Positions 7,808 through 16,475 of a stretch of DNA of 64,000 nucleotides are shown piece by piece (position 1 is the first letter of the stretch; each line of letters begins with the position of its first letter). The stretch is from Clostridium sp. (lineage in GTDB: Bacteria > Bacillota > Clostridia > Lachnospirales > Lachnospiraceae). The position numbers were made by a program, and so were the translations under genes. The notes beneath the pieces were generated by a model that ran no database searches, had not been told where the DNA came from, and saw nothing but the letters and a program-made list of their open reading frames with translations. The DNA is taken from the NCBI GenBank assembly GCA_023664325.1, contig JAMPFS010000011.1, forward strand, positions 1 to 64,000. Reading direction: 5' to 3'.

Positions 7808-9733
7808 ATGGAGATTACATTAGCAAAAACGGCAGGCTTTTGTTTTGGCGTAAAACGGGCTGTGGATACGGCATATGAACAGGTAGACAAAGGAAACGTA
7901 TATACCTATGGCCCCATTATCCATAATGAAGAGGTCGTAAAGGATTTAGAAAACAAAGGGGTCGGGATTATTGAATCCGAACAGGAGCTAAGGAATTTGG
8001 AGACAGGTACGGTTGTAATCCGTTCCCACGGCGTGGAGCGGAGGATTTATGAGATCATCCGGGAAAAATCTCTGGAACTGGTAGATGCAACTTGCCCTTT
8101 TGTAAAGAAAATCCATAAAATTGTCGATAAAGATAGTGCGGAAGGCAGGCAGATTATTATAATCGGCAACAAAAACCATCCGGAAGTGATGGGAATTGTC
8201 GGCTGGTGCAATCAGCCGCCTATTGTATTGGAATCCGTGGAAGAAGCCCGGCAACTGACAATTTCTCAGGATAAAGGGATTAGTCTGGTGTCGCAGACGA
8301 CATTTAATCACAAGAAATTCAATAAGGTAGTTGAAATCTTTCAAAAAAAAGGTTATAATATAACCGTTTATAACACCATTTGCAATGCAACCGAAGAGAG
8401 ACAGAAGGAAGCGGCTTCTATTGCAAAGCAGGTAGATGCAATGATTGTAATTGGTGGGAAGAACAGTTCTAATACACAAAAGCTATATGACATTAGCAAA
8501 AAAGAATGTGCGAATACTTACTATATACAGACACTCGTTGATTTGGATTTAGCTGCTTTTGAATCCGTTAGTAGGGTAGGTATTACTGCAGGGGCATCTA
8601 CCCCTAATTATATTATTAAGGAGGTTCATGGTAGCATGGCAGAAGATTTTGGAAAGATGTTTGAGGAGAGCCTGGCTGAAGAGAACAGAATCAGCGCAGG
8701 GAAAATCGTAAAAGGAACGATTATTGATGTTAAGGATGATGAGATTATTCTTAATATTAATTATAAGGCAGATGGTATCATTACAAAGAACGAGTTTTCA
8801 AATGATATGAATATTTCATTAAAGGATAAGGTTCAGGTTGGTGAGACTATTGAGGCTAAGGTTATTAAGACAAATGATGGTGATGGACAGGTATTGTTAT
8901 CCGTTAAGCGTGTAGCGGCAGAGAAAGCAAATGAGAAGTTAGAGGAAGCCTTTAATAATGAAGAAGTATTAAAAGGCGTGGTTACTCAGGTATTAGATGG
9001 CGGTTTGAGCGTTATGGTTGGCGAGGCGAGGGTGTTTATTCCTGCAAGCCTTGTATCTGACACATATGAGAAAGATTTGACAAAGTATAAGGATCAGGAA
9101 ATCGAGTTTAAGATTACAGAGTTTAATCCTCGTAAGAGAAGAATTATCGGTAATCGCAAGATGTTAATCGAAGCAGAGAAAAAGGCTGCAAAAGAAGCTT
9201 TATTTGCAAGGATTAATATTGGTGACACCGTTGAGGGAAGCGTTAAAAATGTAACGGATTTTGGCGCATTTATTGATTTAGGTGGCGCAGATGGATTACT
9301 CCATATTTCAGAGATGTCATGGGGAAGAGTGGAGAATCCTAAGAAGTTATTTAATGTCGGTGATAATGTTAAGGCGATTATTAAAGATATTCAGGGTGAA
9401 AAGATTGCGTTAAGTCTCAAATTTGAGGAGACGAACCCGTGGCTTCATGCAGAAGAGAAGTATGCAATCGGCAATATTATAACCGGCAGGGTTGCAAGAA
9501 TGACGGACTTTGGCGCTTTCATTGAGTTAGAGCCTGGTGTAGATGCTTTATTACATGTCTCCCAGATTGCAAAGGAGCATATCGAAAAACCATCGAGTGT
9601 TTTAACAGTCGGTCAGGAGATTGAGGCGAAAGTTGTTGATTTCAGACTGGAAGACAAGAAGATTAGTCTGAGCATGAAGGTTTTGCTTCCGGAAGATGAA
9701 GTGGCAGAAGAAGAGACGGTTACAGAAGAATAG
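7808..9733 (+). CDS. ispH: IspH reductase fused to S1-type RNA-binding repeats (HMBPP reductase / ribosomal protein S1)
   Basis: A 641-residue fusion. Residues 1-~276 are 4-hydroxy-3-methylbut-2-enyl diphosphate reductase, the last step of the MEP isoprenoid pathway. The three cysteines holding its iron-sulfur cluster are Cys12 (GFCFGVKRA), Cys96 (DATCPFVKK) and Cys192 (TICNATEERQ). Residues ~298-630 hold four S1 OB-fold repeats; the third and fourth carry the strong NVTDFGAFIDL and RMTDFGAFIEL signatures. The fusion is well known in Clostridia. Codon use becomes more AT-rich and uniform in the S1 part, as in highly expressed genes. An internal ribosome site lies exactly at the junction (8618-8638). 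A terminator follows at 9745. Confidence 0.95.
   Translation: MEITLAKTAGFCFGVKRAVDTAYEQVDKGNVYTYGPIIHNEEVVKDLENKGVGIIESEQELRNLETGTVVIRSHGVERRIYEIIREKSLELVDATCPFVKKIHKIVDKDSAEGRQIIIIGNKNHPEVMGIVGWCNQPPIVLESVEEARQLTISQDKGISLVSQTTFNHKKFNKVVEIFQKKGYNITVYNTICNATEERQKEAASIAKQVDAMIVIGGKNSSNTQKLYDISKKECANTYYIQTLVDLDLAAFESVSRVGITAGASTPNYIIKEVHGSMAEDFGKMFEESLAEENRISAGKIVKGTIIDVKDDEIILNINYKADGIITKNEFSNDMNISLKDKVQVGETIEAKVIKTNDGDGQVLLSVKRVAAEKANEKLEEAFNNEEVLKGVVTQVLDGGLSVMVGEARVFIPASLVSDTYEKDLTKYKDQEIEFKITEFNPRKRRIIGNRKMLIEAEKKAAKEALFARINIGDTVEGSVKNVTDFGAFIDLGGADGLLHISEMSWGRVENPKKLFNVGDNVKAIIKDIQGEKIALSLKFEETNPWLHAEEKYAIGNIITGRVARMTDFGAFIELEPGVDALLHVSQIAKEHIEKPSSVLTVGQEIEAKVVDFRLEDKKISLSMKVLLPEDEVAEEETVTEE
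8618..8638 (+). promoter_or_regulatory. Internal Shine-Dalgarno and in-frame ATG at the IspH/S1 junction
   Basis: AAGGAGG at 8618-8624 is followed 11 bases later by an in-frame ATG at 8636 (residue 277). Translation from here would give a free 365-residue S1 protein beginning MAEDFGKMFEE. An ATG at 8628 is out of frame. The site coincides with the end of the IspH domain and with the change in codon use, so independent S1 synthesis is plausible but unproven. Confidence 0.45.
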
Positions 9734-9744
9734 TGAGAATTTTT

Positions 9745-9787
9745 GGTCTCGCTTTGGGAAACTGGAGCGGGACCGTTTTCTTTTTAA
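9745..9787 (+). terminator. Intrinsic terminator after ispH-S1
   Basis: GGTCTCGCT (9745-9753) pairs with AGCGGGACC (9766-9774) with one G-U pair and a 12-base loop, followed by GTTTTCTTTTT. It ends the cmk-ispH transcript ahead of cheR. Confidence 0.75.
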
Positions 9788-9818
9788 GAATAATAAAGAG
9801 GGGAAAAGGAGACAGCGA

Positions 9819-10595
9819 ATGTCATACGATTATGAAAATTTCAAACAGGATATATATAAGTTAACCAATATTAATCTCACTTTGTATAAGGAAAAGCAAA
9901 TGAAGCGCAGAATTGAGTCGTTAATGACGAGAAAAGGGTTTCATGATTTTCAGTCTTATTACCGGGCAATGAAAGCAGATGAGAAGTTGTTACGTGGATT
10001 TGTAAGTTATCTGACGATTAACGTGTCAGAGTTTTATCGGAATCCAAACCAGTGGGAATTGTTTGAAAAAAAGGTTGTACCATATCTGATACGTCAATAC
10101 GGCAAGAAGCTTAATATATGGAGTGCTGCCTGTTCCACGGGGGATGAGCCATATACGATTGCAATGATTTTAGCAAAGCATGTACCACTCAATCAAATTC
10201 ATGTTGTCGCTACCGATATTGATGAGGATGTGATTGCCTATGCCAAAGAAGGCTATTATGCGACAAGAAGTTTGGAACGGCTTCCAAAGGAGTTATTGAA
10301 AAAGCATTTTACCCAAAAGGAAAAGGGATACCAGATTCATGATGATGTGAAACGCTGCGTGGAGTTTCGGAAGCATAATCTGCTAGAAGACAAATATCAG
10401 CATGGTATGCATTTGATTGTATGCCGGAATGTTGTTATCTATTTTACAGATGAGGCAAAGACTCAGGTATACAAAGGGTTTTATAAATCATTGGAGAAAA
10501 ACGGGCTGTTGTTTATTGGCAATACGGAGCAGATTATCAATGCCGGTGAGATTGGTCTTACTTCCGTTGATTCATTCTTTTACCAAAAACAGTAA
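9819..10595 (+). CDS. cheR: CheR-type chemotaxis protein methyltransferase
   Basis: A 258-residue protein that should use SAM to methylate glutamates of chemoreceptors. Residues ~1-75 form the helical CheR N-domain (TNINLTLYKEKQMKRRI). The SAM-binding region has WSAACSTGDEPYTIAM, and IVCRNVVIYF matches the CheR catalytic domain. ATG 9819 is chosen over 9696 because GGGGAAAAGGAG precedes it and the longer frame would begin inside ispH-S1. No other chemotaxis gene is nearby. It converges with the minus-strand exonuclease gene, with only seven bases between the stops. Confidence 0.9.
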   Translation: MSYDYENFKQDIYKLTNINLTLYKEKQMKRRIESLMTRKGFHDFQSYYRAMKADEKLLRGFVSYLTINVSEFYRNPNQWELFEKKVVPYLIRQYGKKLNIWSAACSTGDEPYTIAMILAKHVPLNQIHVVATDIDEDVIAYAKEGYYATRSLERLPKELLKKHFTQKEKGYQIHDDVKRCVEFRKHNLLEDKYQHGMHLIVCRNVVIYFTDEAKTQVYKGFYKSLEKNGLLFIGNTEQIINAGEIGLTSVDSFFYQKQ

Positions 10596-10602
10596 AATTT
10601 TG

Positions 10603-11712
10603 TTATGTGGTAAAGGTTTTGAGGCATTGGATCACATAATCCGGCAAGGTTTGTGAGTCCTTTGATAAAACAGAATCTAATAATTGATAAGGTGTCTTAT
10701 CCTCAGCATCCAATTGAAAAATATCGGTATTGTCTCTGGAAAAGCATGGTATAAAAGCATCTGTTTTCTTGATATAGCAGGTGCTTTTTGTGGCTTTTCT
10801 TTTATGTTCGGAATCGACAAAAGCAGCGACGCTTTTATGGATGGCAGTATCTTCTAAAGGAAGATAATAGTAGTTTTTATAGTCGTTAAAAAAGTGCTTT
10901 AAAGTATTCTCCATAACCGGAATCTGGAGATTGGCTTTTTGTGCAGATGCATTTAAGTATATACCGTCTTTGGAACATGCTATGCGGTTTGGAAGTGAGG
11001 CGTAATCAGGATAGTGAAATACAATGTTCAGTTTGTCTTTTTTGGCACTCACAGCCGTTTCTTTCAGCAGGATGTCGCCTGGCTTTAAGTGTTCAAAAAA
11101 AGTTTTGTTATTGAGAATTTGAGAAATTTGCGGCATACCAAGCAAATCATCATGATTGTGGAGAAGGAGGGTGTGTTCCCTGCTGTCATCCGGGCGGGCA
11201 GCATAGCATTGGTAGATATGGATTAATTCCTTGCCGGTATATGTATCATCACGGTTGATGCCGAGATATTGTTCGATGGAGACCTGCTTCATATGGTCTA
11301 AGTTAAATATTTTTTTGTAGGAACGGATTTCTTTCAAAATATCACACTGGCGCATGCTGACATCTGCGCAAAAGGCGGTGTGAAGCAGCTGCGCCTTCTG
11401 CTTCAAATAGGGCAGATCAAAGCCGGAGCCATTAAAATGGACGAGCATGGAGAAGTTTTTACAGAATGTATCAAAGGCGGAAAGCAGATCTGCTTCGCTT
11501 TTTCCATCTTCATTAAACCATTGGCGGATTTTTATCTGACCGTCTTCATACCACAATGCTCCAATGAGGTACAGCGTGGTATTGCGGGCTGAAAAGCCGG
11601 TCGTTTCAATATCAAAAAAAAGCAGCTTTTCACTTTTATGAAAATGTGTGAAATAAGCCGGAATCTCTTTATTCTGTGTGTTGATTGCTTCGGTATAGTT
11701 AATGATTTTCAT
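10603..11712 (-). CDS. RNase H-fold 3'-5' exonuclease (YprB-like)
   Basis: A 369-residue protein on the minus strand. Residues ~30-190 carry the DEDD exonuclease motifs: FDIETTGF (ExoI), HFNGSGFDLPYL (ExoII) and LLHNHDDLLGM (ExoIII), which match the YprB ribonuclease H-like family. The C-terminal half is not recognised and may bind nucleic acid. An AGGAG site precedes the start (reverse strand, upstream of 11712). It is the only protein gene on this strand in the window and diverges from ruvA. Substrate is unknown. Confidence 0.8.
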   Translation of the reverse strand: MKIINYTEAINTQNKEIPAYFTHFHKSEKLLFFDIETTGFSARNTTLYLIGALWYEDGQIKIRQWFNEDGKSEADLLSAFDTFCKNFSMLVHFNGSGFDLPYLKQKAQLLHTAFCADVSMRQCDILKEIRSYKKIFNLDHMKQVSIEQYLGINRDDTYTGKELIHIYQCYAARPDDSREHTLLLHNHDDLLGMPQISQILNNKTFFEHLKPGDILLKETAVSAKKDKLNIVFHYPDYASLPNRIACSKDGIYLNASAQKANLQIPVMENTLKHFFNDYKNYYYLPLEDTAIHKSVAAFVDSEHKRKATKSTCYIKKTDAFIPCFSRDNTDIFQLDAEDKTPYQLLDSVLSKDSQTLPDYVIQCLKTFTT

Positions 11713-11769
11713 AAATAATCTCCTGCATGATATCTTATAAATTCTATCATAGCATAATGGGAAAGAATG

Positions 11770-11778
11770 TGCTATAAT
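11770..11778 (+). promoter_or_regulatory. Extended -10 promoter for ruvA operon
   Basis: TGC-TATAAT (TATAAT at 11773-11778) is a consensus extended -10 element, about 70 bases ahead of ruvA in the divergent intergenic region. No good -35 box is seen, as is usual for this promoter class. Confidence 0.6.
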
Positions 11779-11848
11779 GAAAATGATTTTTGATGCCCTT
11801 AAACAAGATATGGATCAGGCATTATAAAAACCAGGTAGAGGAACATAT

Positions 11849-12460
11849 ATGATAGGATATATCAAAGGAACAGTAGAAGGAATTTTAGAAGATTCTGTCT
11901 TACTTGAGAATAATGGAATAGGATATCGTATTTTTACTTCCGGAATGGTATTGGCATCTCTTTCCGGATTACATGAAACAATGATGCTGTTTACTTATCT
12001 GCATGTGAGGGAGGATGAATTGTCATTATTTGGCTTTCCGACGAGGGAGGAGCTTGATACATTCAAGCTGCTGCTGGGGGTGAATGGCATTGGCCCAAAG
12101 GCAGCGCTGTCTATCCTTACCGTGCTGTCGGTCAAAGACTTATCCCTTGCCATCATGTCAGGGGATACGAAAGCCATTACAAAAGCGAATGGCGTTGGGG
12201 CAAAGGGTGCAAACCGAGTGATTATGGAACTTAAGGACAAGCTGGACTTTGACGGTTTGTTTGGGTTAGAAGGCGTGGAAGAAAAAAGCGTTATTTCTGA
12301 GAATAATGCAGCAGGTGACAGTATACAGGATACTGTGCTGGCACTGGTAAGCCTGGGATATTCAGAGTTTGAGGCGATGAAAGCGGTTAAGATGGTTCCC
12401 GGGGCAGAGAGTATGGAATCCGGGGATTTGTTAAAACAGGCACTTAAGAAAATGTTTTAG
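11849..12460 (+). CDS. ruvA: Holliday junction branch migration protein RuvA
   Basis: A 203-residue protein that binds four-way DNA junctions and loads RuvB. The N-terminal OB fold (MIGYIKGTVEG) is followed by two helix-hairpin-helix motifs (LLGVNGIGPKAAL and ITKANGVGAKGA) and a C-terminal RuvB-contacting domain (LVSLGYSEFEAMKAV). Length is normal. The adjacent ruvB gives the usual ruvAB pair; ruvC is not beside them here. Confidence 0.96.
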   Translation: MIGYIKGTVEGILEDSVLLENNGIGYRIFTSGMVLASLSGLHETMMLFTYLHVREDELSLFGFPTREELDTFKLLLGVNGIGPKAALSILTVLSVKDLSLAIMSGDTKAITKANGVGAKGANRVIMELKDKLDFDGLFGLEGVEEKSVISENNAAGDSIQDTVLALVSLGYSEFEAMKAVKMVPGAESMESGDLLKQALKKMF

Positions 12461-12509
12461 AAACCGGTGAATCTTTATACCAGAGATTTCGGTGAACGAT
12501 TGGAGTAAT

Positions 12510-13511
12510 ATGACAGATAGAATGATTAGCACGCAGGTTCTTCCAGAGGATGTGAAGATTGAAAATAATTTAAGACCGGTTATGCTTTCAGATTATATTG
12601 GACAGGAAAAGGTAAAGAATAATTTAAAGGTGTTCATTGAGGCTGCGAAGAATCGTGAAGAGGCGCTCGATCATGTGCTGTTATATGGTCCACCCGGACT
12701 TGGAAAGACAACGCTGGCATCCATTATCGCTAACGAGATGGAAAGCCATTTGAAGATTACGTCTGGTCCGGCCATTGAAAAACCGGGAGAATTAGCAGCA
12801 ATTCTCAACAATCTGAACGAACATGATGTGTTATTTATTGATGAGATTCACAGATTAAACCGTCAGGTGGAAGAGGTTTTATATCCGGCTATGGAGGATT
12901 TTGCGATTGATATTATGATTGGCAAGGGGCAGGCTGCAAGAAGCATCCGTCTTGACTTGCCGCATTTTACATTGGTTGGGGCAACCACGAGAGCAGGAAT
13001 GCTCACAGCGCCGCTTAGAGACCGGTTTGGCGTGGTGAACCGTCTCGAGTTTTATACAAAAGAAGAACTGACAAAGATTGTATTGCGTTCCGCAGATGTG
13101 TTAGAAGTCACAATTGATGAACAGGGTGCGCTGGAAATAGCGAGACGTTCGCGTGGAACACCACGGCTGGCAAACAGGCTGCTAAAGCGGGTGCGTGATT
13201 TTGCGGAGGTTTCCTTTGAGGGGCATATCAGTGAGGAGGTTTCAAAAAAGGCACTTGACCGGCTGGAAGTTGATTCTTTTGGACTGGATCAGATTGACCG
13301 GAATATTATTCTGACAATGATTGAAAAATTTGGCGGGAAACCGGTTGGACTTGATACATTAGCCGCAGCGATTGGAGAGGATGCGGGAACGATAGAAGAT
13401 GTGTATGAACCATATCTGATTCAAAATGGTTTGCTCGCCAGAACCCCCAGAGGCAGGGTTGCAACAGAGACGGCATATAAGCATTTTGGCTTGGAACATC
13501 GGATGGCATAG
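12510..13511 (+). CDS. ruvB: Holliday junction branch migration helicase RuvB
   Basis: A 333-residue AAA+ motor that drives branch migration with RuvA. Walker A is GPPGLGKTT, Walker B is FIDEIHR, sensor 1 is GATTRAG and the arginine-finger region is LRDRFGVV. The C-terminal winged helix follows. ATG 12510 is preferred: it has TGGAGT four bases upstream and gives the usual MTDRMIST start. The GTG at 12492 extends the frame by six codons but lacks a ribosome site. Confidence 0.96.
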   Translation: MTDRMISTQVLPEDVKIENNLRPVMLSDYIGQEKVKNNLKVFIEAAKNREEALDHVLLYGPPGLGKTTLASIIANEMESHLKITSGPAIEKPGELAAILNNLNEHDVLFIDEIHRLNRQVEEVLYPAMEDFAIDIMIGKGQAARSIRLDLPHFTLVGATTRAGMLTAPLRDRFGVVNRLEFYTKEELTKIVLRSADVLEVTIDEQGALEIARRSRGTPRLANRLLKRVRDFAEVSFEGHISEEVSKKALDRLEVDSFGLDQIDRNIILTMIEKFGGKPVGLDTLAAAIGEDAGTIEDVYEPYLIQNGLLARTPRGRVATETAYKHFGLEHRMA

Positions 13512-13537
13512 AAACATATAGATAAAGGAGAATAAAT

Positions 13538-13942
13538 ATGGCAGATAAAAATGATATTCCAGTAGTAATTAACGGGCGTATTTACAATTTGAGCGGATAT
13601 GAAAATACAGATTATTTGCAGGAAGTTGCCAATTATATGAACAGTAAGATTGCAGAGTGCAAGGCAGCAGAAGGTTTTCGCCGTTTGAGCGCAGAATATC
13701 AGAATATATTACTGGCAATCAATATCGCAGATGATTATTTTAAAGTTAAGAATGAGACAGGAAAGCTTTTTGCCAAAGATGATGAAAAGGATAAGCAGAT
13801 ATATGATCTGCGTCATGAGGTCATTGAAACACAGATTAAATATGAGTCATCCATGCGCCTGGTTGATGAATATAAAGAACAGGTGAATGCGCTTCAGCGT
13901 AAGATTATACAGATGGAGGCAGAGCGTTCCAGACAGGAATAG
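13538..13942 (+). CDS. zapA: Cell division protein ZapA
   Basis: A 134-residue protein that bundles FtsZ filaments at midcell. The N-terminal ZapA head (VVINGRIYNLSGYENTDYLQ) and VANYMNSKI are clear. Residues ~70-130 form a long coiled coil. An AAAGGAG site precedes ATG 13538. It follows ruvB by 26 bases and precedes the U32 gene by 13, an order often seen in Lachnospiraceae. Confidence 0.88.
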   Translation: MADKNDIPVVINGRIYNLSGYENTDYLQEVANYMNSKIAECKAAEGFRRLSAEYQNILLAINIADDYFKVKNETGKLFAKDDEKDKQIYDLRHEVIETQIKYESSMRLVDEYKEQVNALQRKIIQMEAERSRQE

Positions 13943-13955
13943 CAGGTGTTTGTAT

Positions 13956-16475
13956 ATGAGAGATGGAAAAAAAACGGAGATACTGGCTCCCGCCGGCTCG
14001 ATGGATGCACTCCGTGCGGCAGTGTGTGCCGGGGCAGATGCAGTATATTTAGGTGGTAATCGGTTTGGAGCAAGAGCATTTGCGGATAATTTTGATGAGG
14101 ATGCTTTGCTGGATGCAATTCAATATGCGCATATATATGGTGTTAAGGTTTATTTGACTGTTAACACCTTATTTCGTGATGAGGAAATAGAATCCCTTCA
14201 TGATTATTTGCTGCCGCTTTATGAGGCGGGACTTGATGCCGTTATCGTACAGGATTTGGGAGTGGTTTCCTATGTGCATGAGACATTTCCGGATTTGCCC
14301 ATTCATGCTTCCACCCAGATGACAGTTACAACACAATATGCATTTACAGTGCTTAAGGACTATGGAGTGACAAGGATTATACCAGCCAGGGAACTTTCCA
14401 TAGAGGAGATAGCCGGGCTTAAGAAAACACCGGTGAAGGAACCAGGGAATCCGGAGGAAGAGAGCATATATGCCGGGACAAAGGATTCTGTGCCGGAGGT
14501 TGAGGTATTTGTACAGGGAGCGTTGTGCTACTGTTATTCCGGTCAGTGTCTGATGAGCTCCATGCTGGGTGGGAGAAGCGGCAATCGTGGCAGATGCGCC
14601 CAGACCTGCAGGCTTGCCTTTGATGCGGCGGATGCCAGAGGAAACCGGTTACATACAGATGGCAGATATATATTAAGTCCAAAAGATCTCTGTGGATTGG
14701 AAAGCATTCCTGCGCTGATCCGGGCAGGTGTGGATTCTTTCAAAATTGAGGGAAGAATGAAAAAACCGGAGTATGTGGCAGCGTGTGTAAGATCTTACCG
14801 TATTTGTCTGGATGCATGGTTTGACGGCAAACTGACAAAAGAGATGATTCATCAGCAAAGACAGGAAATGGCAGAGGTGTTTAACCGTGGTGGGTTTACA
14901 GATGGATATTATCAAAGACACAACGGAAAAGAGATGATAACCGTTCAAAATCCGGGAAATGTGGGTGTGGAAATAGGGAAAATTCAAGGCATGGATCGTA
15001 ACAGGCTGGCGGTAAAGCTTTCAAAAGAAGTGTTCCATGGAGACATTCTGGTAATTGGTTCAAAGGAAGATCCGGTTACGCTTACCTGTAACACAGATGG
15101 GGAAAAAGGGGATGAGATTGTCTTAAATGCCCCGCATTCCAAAATACTGAAAAGAGGGATGGCTGTAAATAGAATGCAGAGCGCAAAGCTTATGTCAGAG
15201 CTTTCCCGGTATGGCAGTGAGGAGAAAAAGGTTTTAGTGTCCGGTAAGATTATCCTGAAAGCCGGTGAAACGGCGCAGTTGTCGCTTGCGGCATCTGTGA
15301 AAGGTGAAACATATACAGTGACAGTCGGAGGCGCACAGGTGCAGGAGGCGGCAAATAACCCGCTTCGTGAAGAAGTCATCCAAAAAAAGATTACGGCTAC
15401 CGGTAATACGAGATACCGGTTTGAGAAATTTGAAGTTTGGATGGAGGAAGGGATCTTTTATCCATCCGGGGCATTGAAGGAGCTTAGAAGGAAAGGGTTA
15501 GAATGTCTGGAAAAAGAAATCTGCCGAAAAAGCTTTCGGGTGTATCAGAAAGGAAAAAGGCAGCGAAAAGAAATAACAGCGGTGGCGCAAAAGTCCGGTG
15601 AGGTGGATGGCAATACACTCAGCAGCCGGAGAAGGTCAGGGTTTGGCGGGAGACAAGACAATGGTGTGTCAATCCTCGTTTCCACGGCTGAGCAGTATGA
15701 GGCAGCCGTGAATATGTTCCATAACAAAATTTTAAGAAAAAATTTTGCTGACATTTATCTGGATTTGCAGTATTTTAAAAAAGAAGATATAATAGATTAT
15801 GTGAACAGGAATCAAGATATCCATCATTTTCTTGTGCTGCCTCCTGTTTTGAGGGAGGAGAGCATGCCTGAGTCGGTTTCGCTTTTACAGATGATGCTGA
15901 CAGATGAGGTTTCCTTTTTTGGCGTTGTCGTACGGAATTTGGATGAACTTGCATTATTGAAATGGATGGGCTATCAGGGTTTTCTGGTTACAGATTACAG
16001 CCTGTATGCTATGAACAGATGGGCTGTAAGGTGGCTTACAAACCAGTATGATACCATTACGGTGACGTTACCTGTGGAGTTAAATGAAAGGGAACTGCTG
16101 ACAGTATCGGAAGAAATCTGCCATGCACAGTGGGTTACTTATGGGCATCAGCAGCTTATGATTAGCGCGCAATGTGTGTTAAATACCATAAGAGGCTGCG
16201 ATAAGAGTCATGGCGCACTGTTGTTAAAAGACCGTTACAATAAGACTTTTTTTGTCAAATGTATTTGCAAATACTGTTATAACCTGATTTATAATGGGCT
16301 GCCTGCTGTTTTATTTGATGTGGGGGCAGATGCATTGAAGGAGCGGGTGACGCAGAGGCTTCATTTTACTGTGGAGAGCGGGAAGCAGACGGAACAGGTA
16401 ATTGATACATTTTTATCGGAAGGTTTATACAAAGGCGAAAAGACAAGAGGACATTACAAACGTGGAGTAGAGTAA
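13956..16475 (+). CDS. U32 family peptidase / RlhA-like protein with DUF3656 domain
   Basis: An 839-residue protein. It starts with EILAPAGSMDALRAAV, the U32 signature. The middle has the cysteine cluster QGALCYCYSGQC and GNRGRCAQTCR, likely iron-sulfur ligands as in the RlhA/TrhP group that hydroxylates RNA. A DUF3656 region follows at about 370-570. ATG 13956 (AGGTG upstream) is chosen over the frame from 13887, which overlaps zapA. Family members act in 23S rRNA or tRNA hydroxylation or were once called collagenases; the substrate here cannot be read from sequence. Translation passes directly to ftsW: its TAA is adjacent to the next ATG. Confidence 0.85.
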   Translation: MRDGKKTEILAPAGSMDALRAAVCAGADAVYLGGNRFGARAFADNFDEDALLDAIQYAHIYGVKVYLTVNTLFRDEEIESLHDYLLPLYEAGLDAVIVQDLGVVSYVHETFPDLPIHASTQMTVTTQYAFTVLKDYGVTRIIPARELSIEEIAGLKKTPVKEPGNPEEESIYAGTKDSVPEVEVFVQGALCYCYSGQCLMSSMLGGRSGNRGRCAQTCRLAFDAADARGNRLHTDGRYILSPKDLCGLESIPALIRAGVDSFKIEGRMKKPEYVAACVRSYRICLDAWFDGKLTKEMIHQQRQEMAEVFNRGGFTDGYYQRHNGKEMITVQNPGNVGVEIGKIQGMDRNRLAVKLSKEVFHGDILVIGSKEDPVTLTCNTDGEKGDEIVLNAPHSKILKRGMAVNRMQSAKLMSELSRYGSEEKKVLVSGKIILKAGETAQLSLAASVKGETYTVTVGGAQVQEAANNPLREEVIQKKITATGNTRYRFEKFEVWMEEGIFYPSGALKELRRKGLECLEKEICRKSFRVYQKGKRQRKEITAVAQKSGEVDGNTLSSRRRSGFGGRQDNGVSILVSTAEQYEAAVNMFHNKILRKNFADIYLDLQYFKKEDIIDYVNRNQDIHHFLVLPPVLREESMPESVSLLQMMLTDEVSFFGVVVRNLDELALLKWMGYQGFLVTDYSLYAMNRWAVRWLTNQYDTITVTLPVELNERELLTVSEEICHAQWVTYGHQQLMISAQCVLNTIRGCDKSHGALLLKDRYNKTFFVKCICKYCYNLIYNGLPAVLFDVGADALKERVTQRLHFTVESGKQTEQVIDTFLSEGLYKGEKTRGHYKRGVE

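Noticed and set aside
7988..8479. Minus-strand frame of 163 codons within ispH
   Set aside because: Antisense to a clearly conserved enzyme domain; no recognisable motif or start signal.
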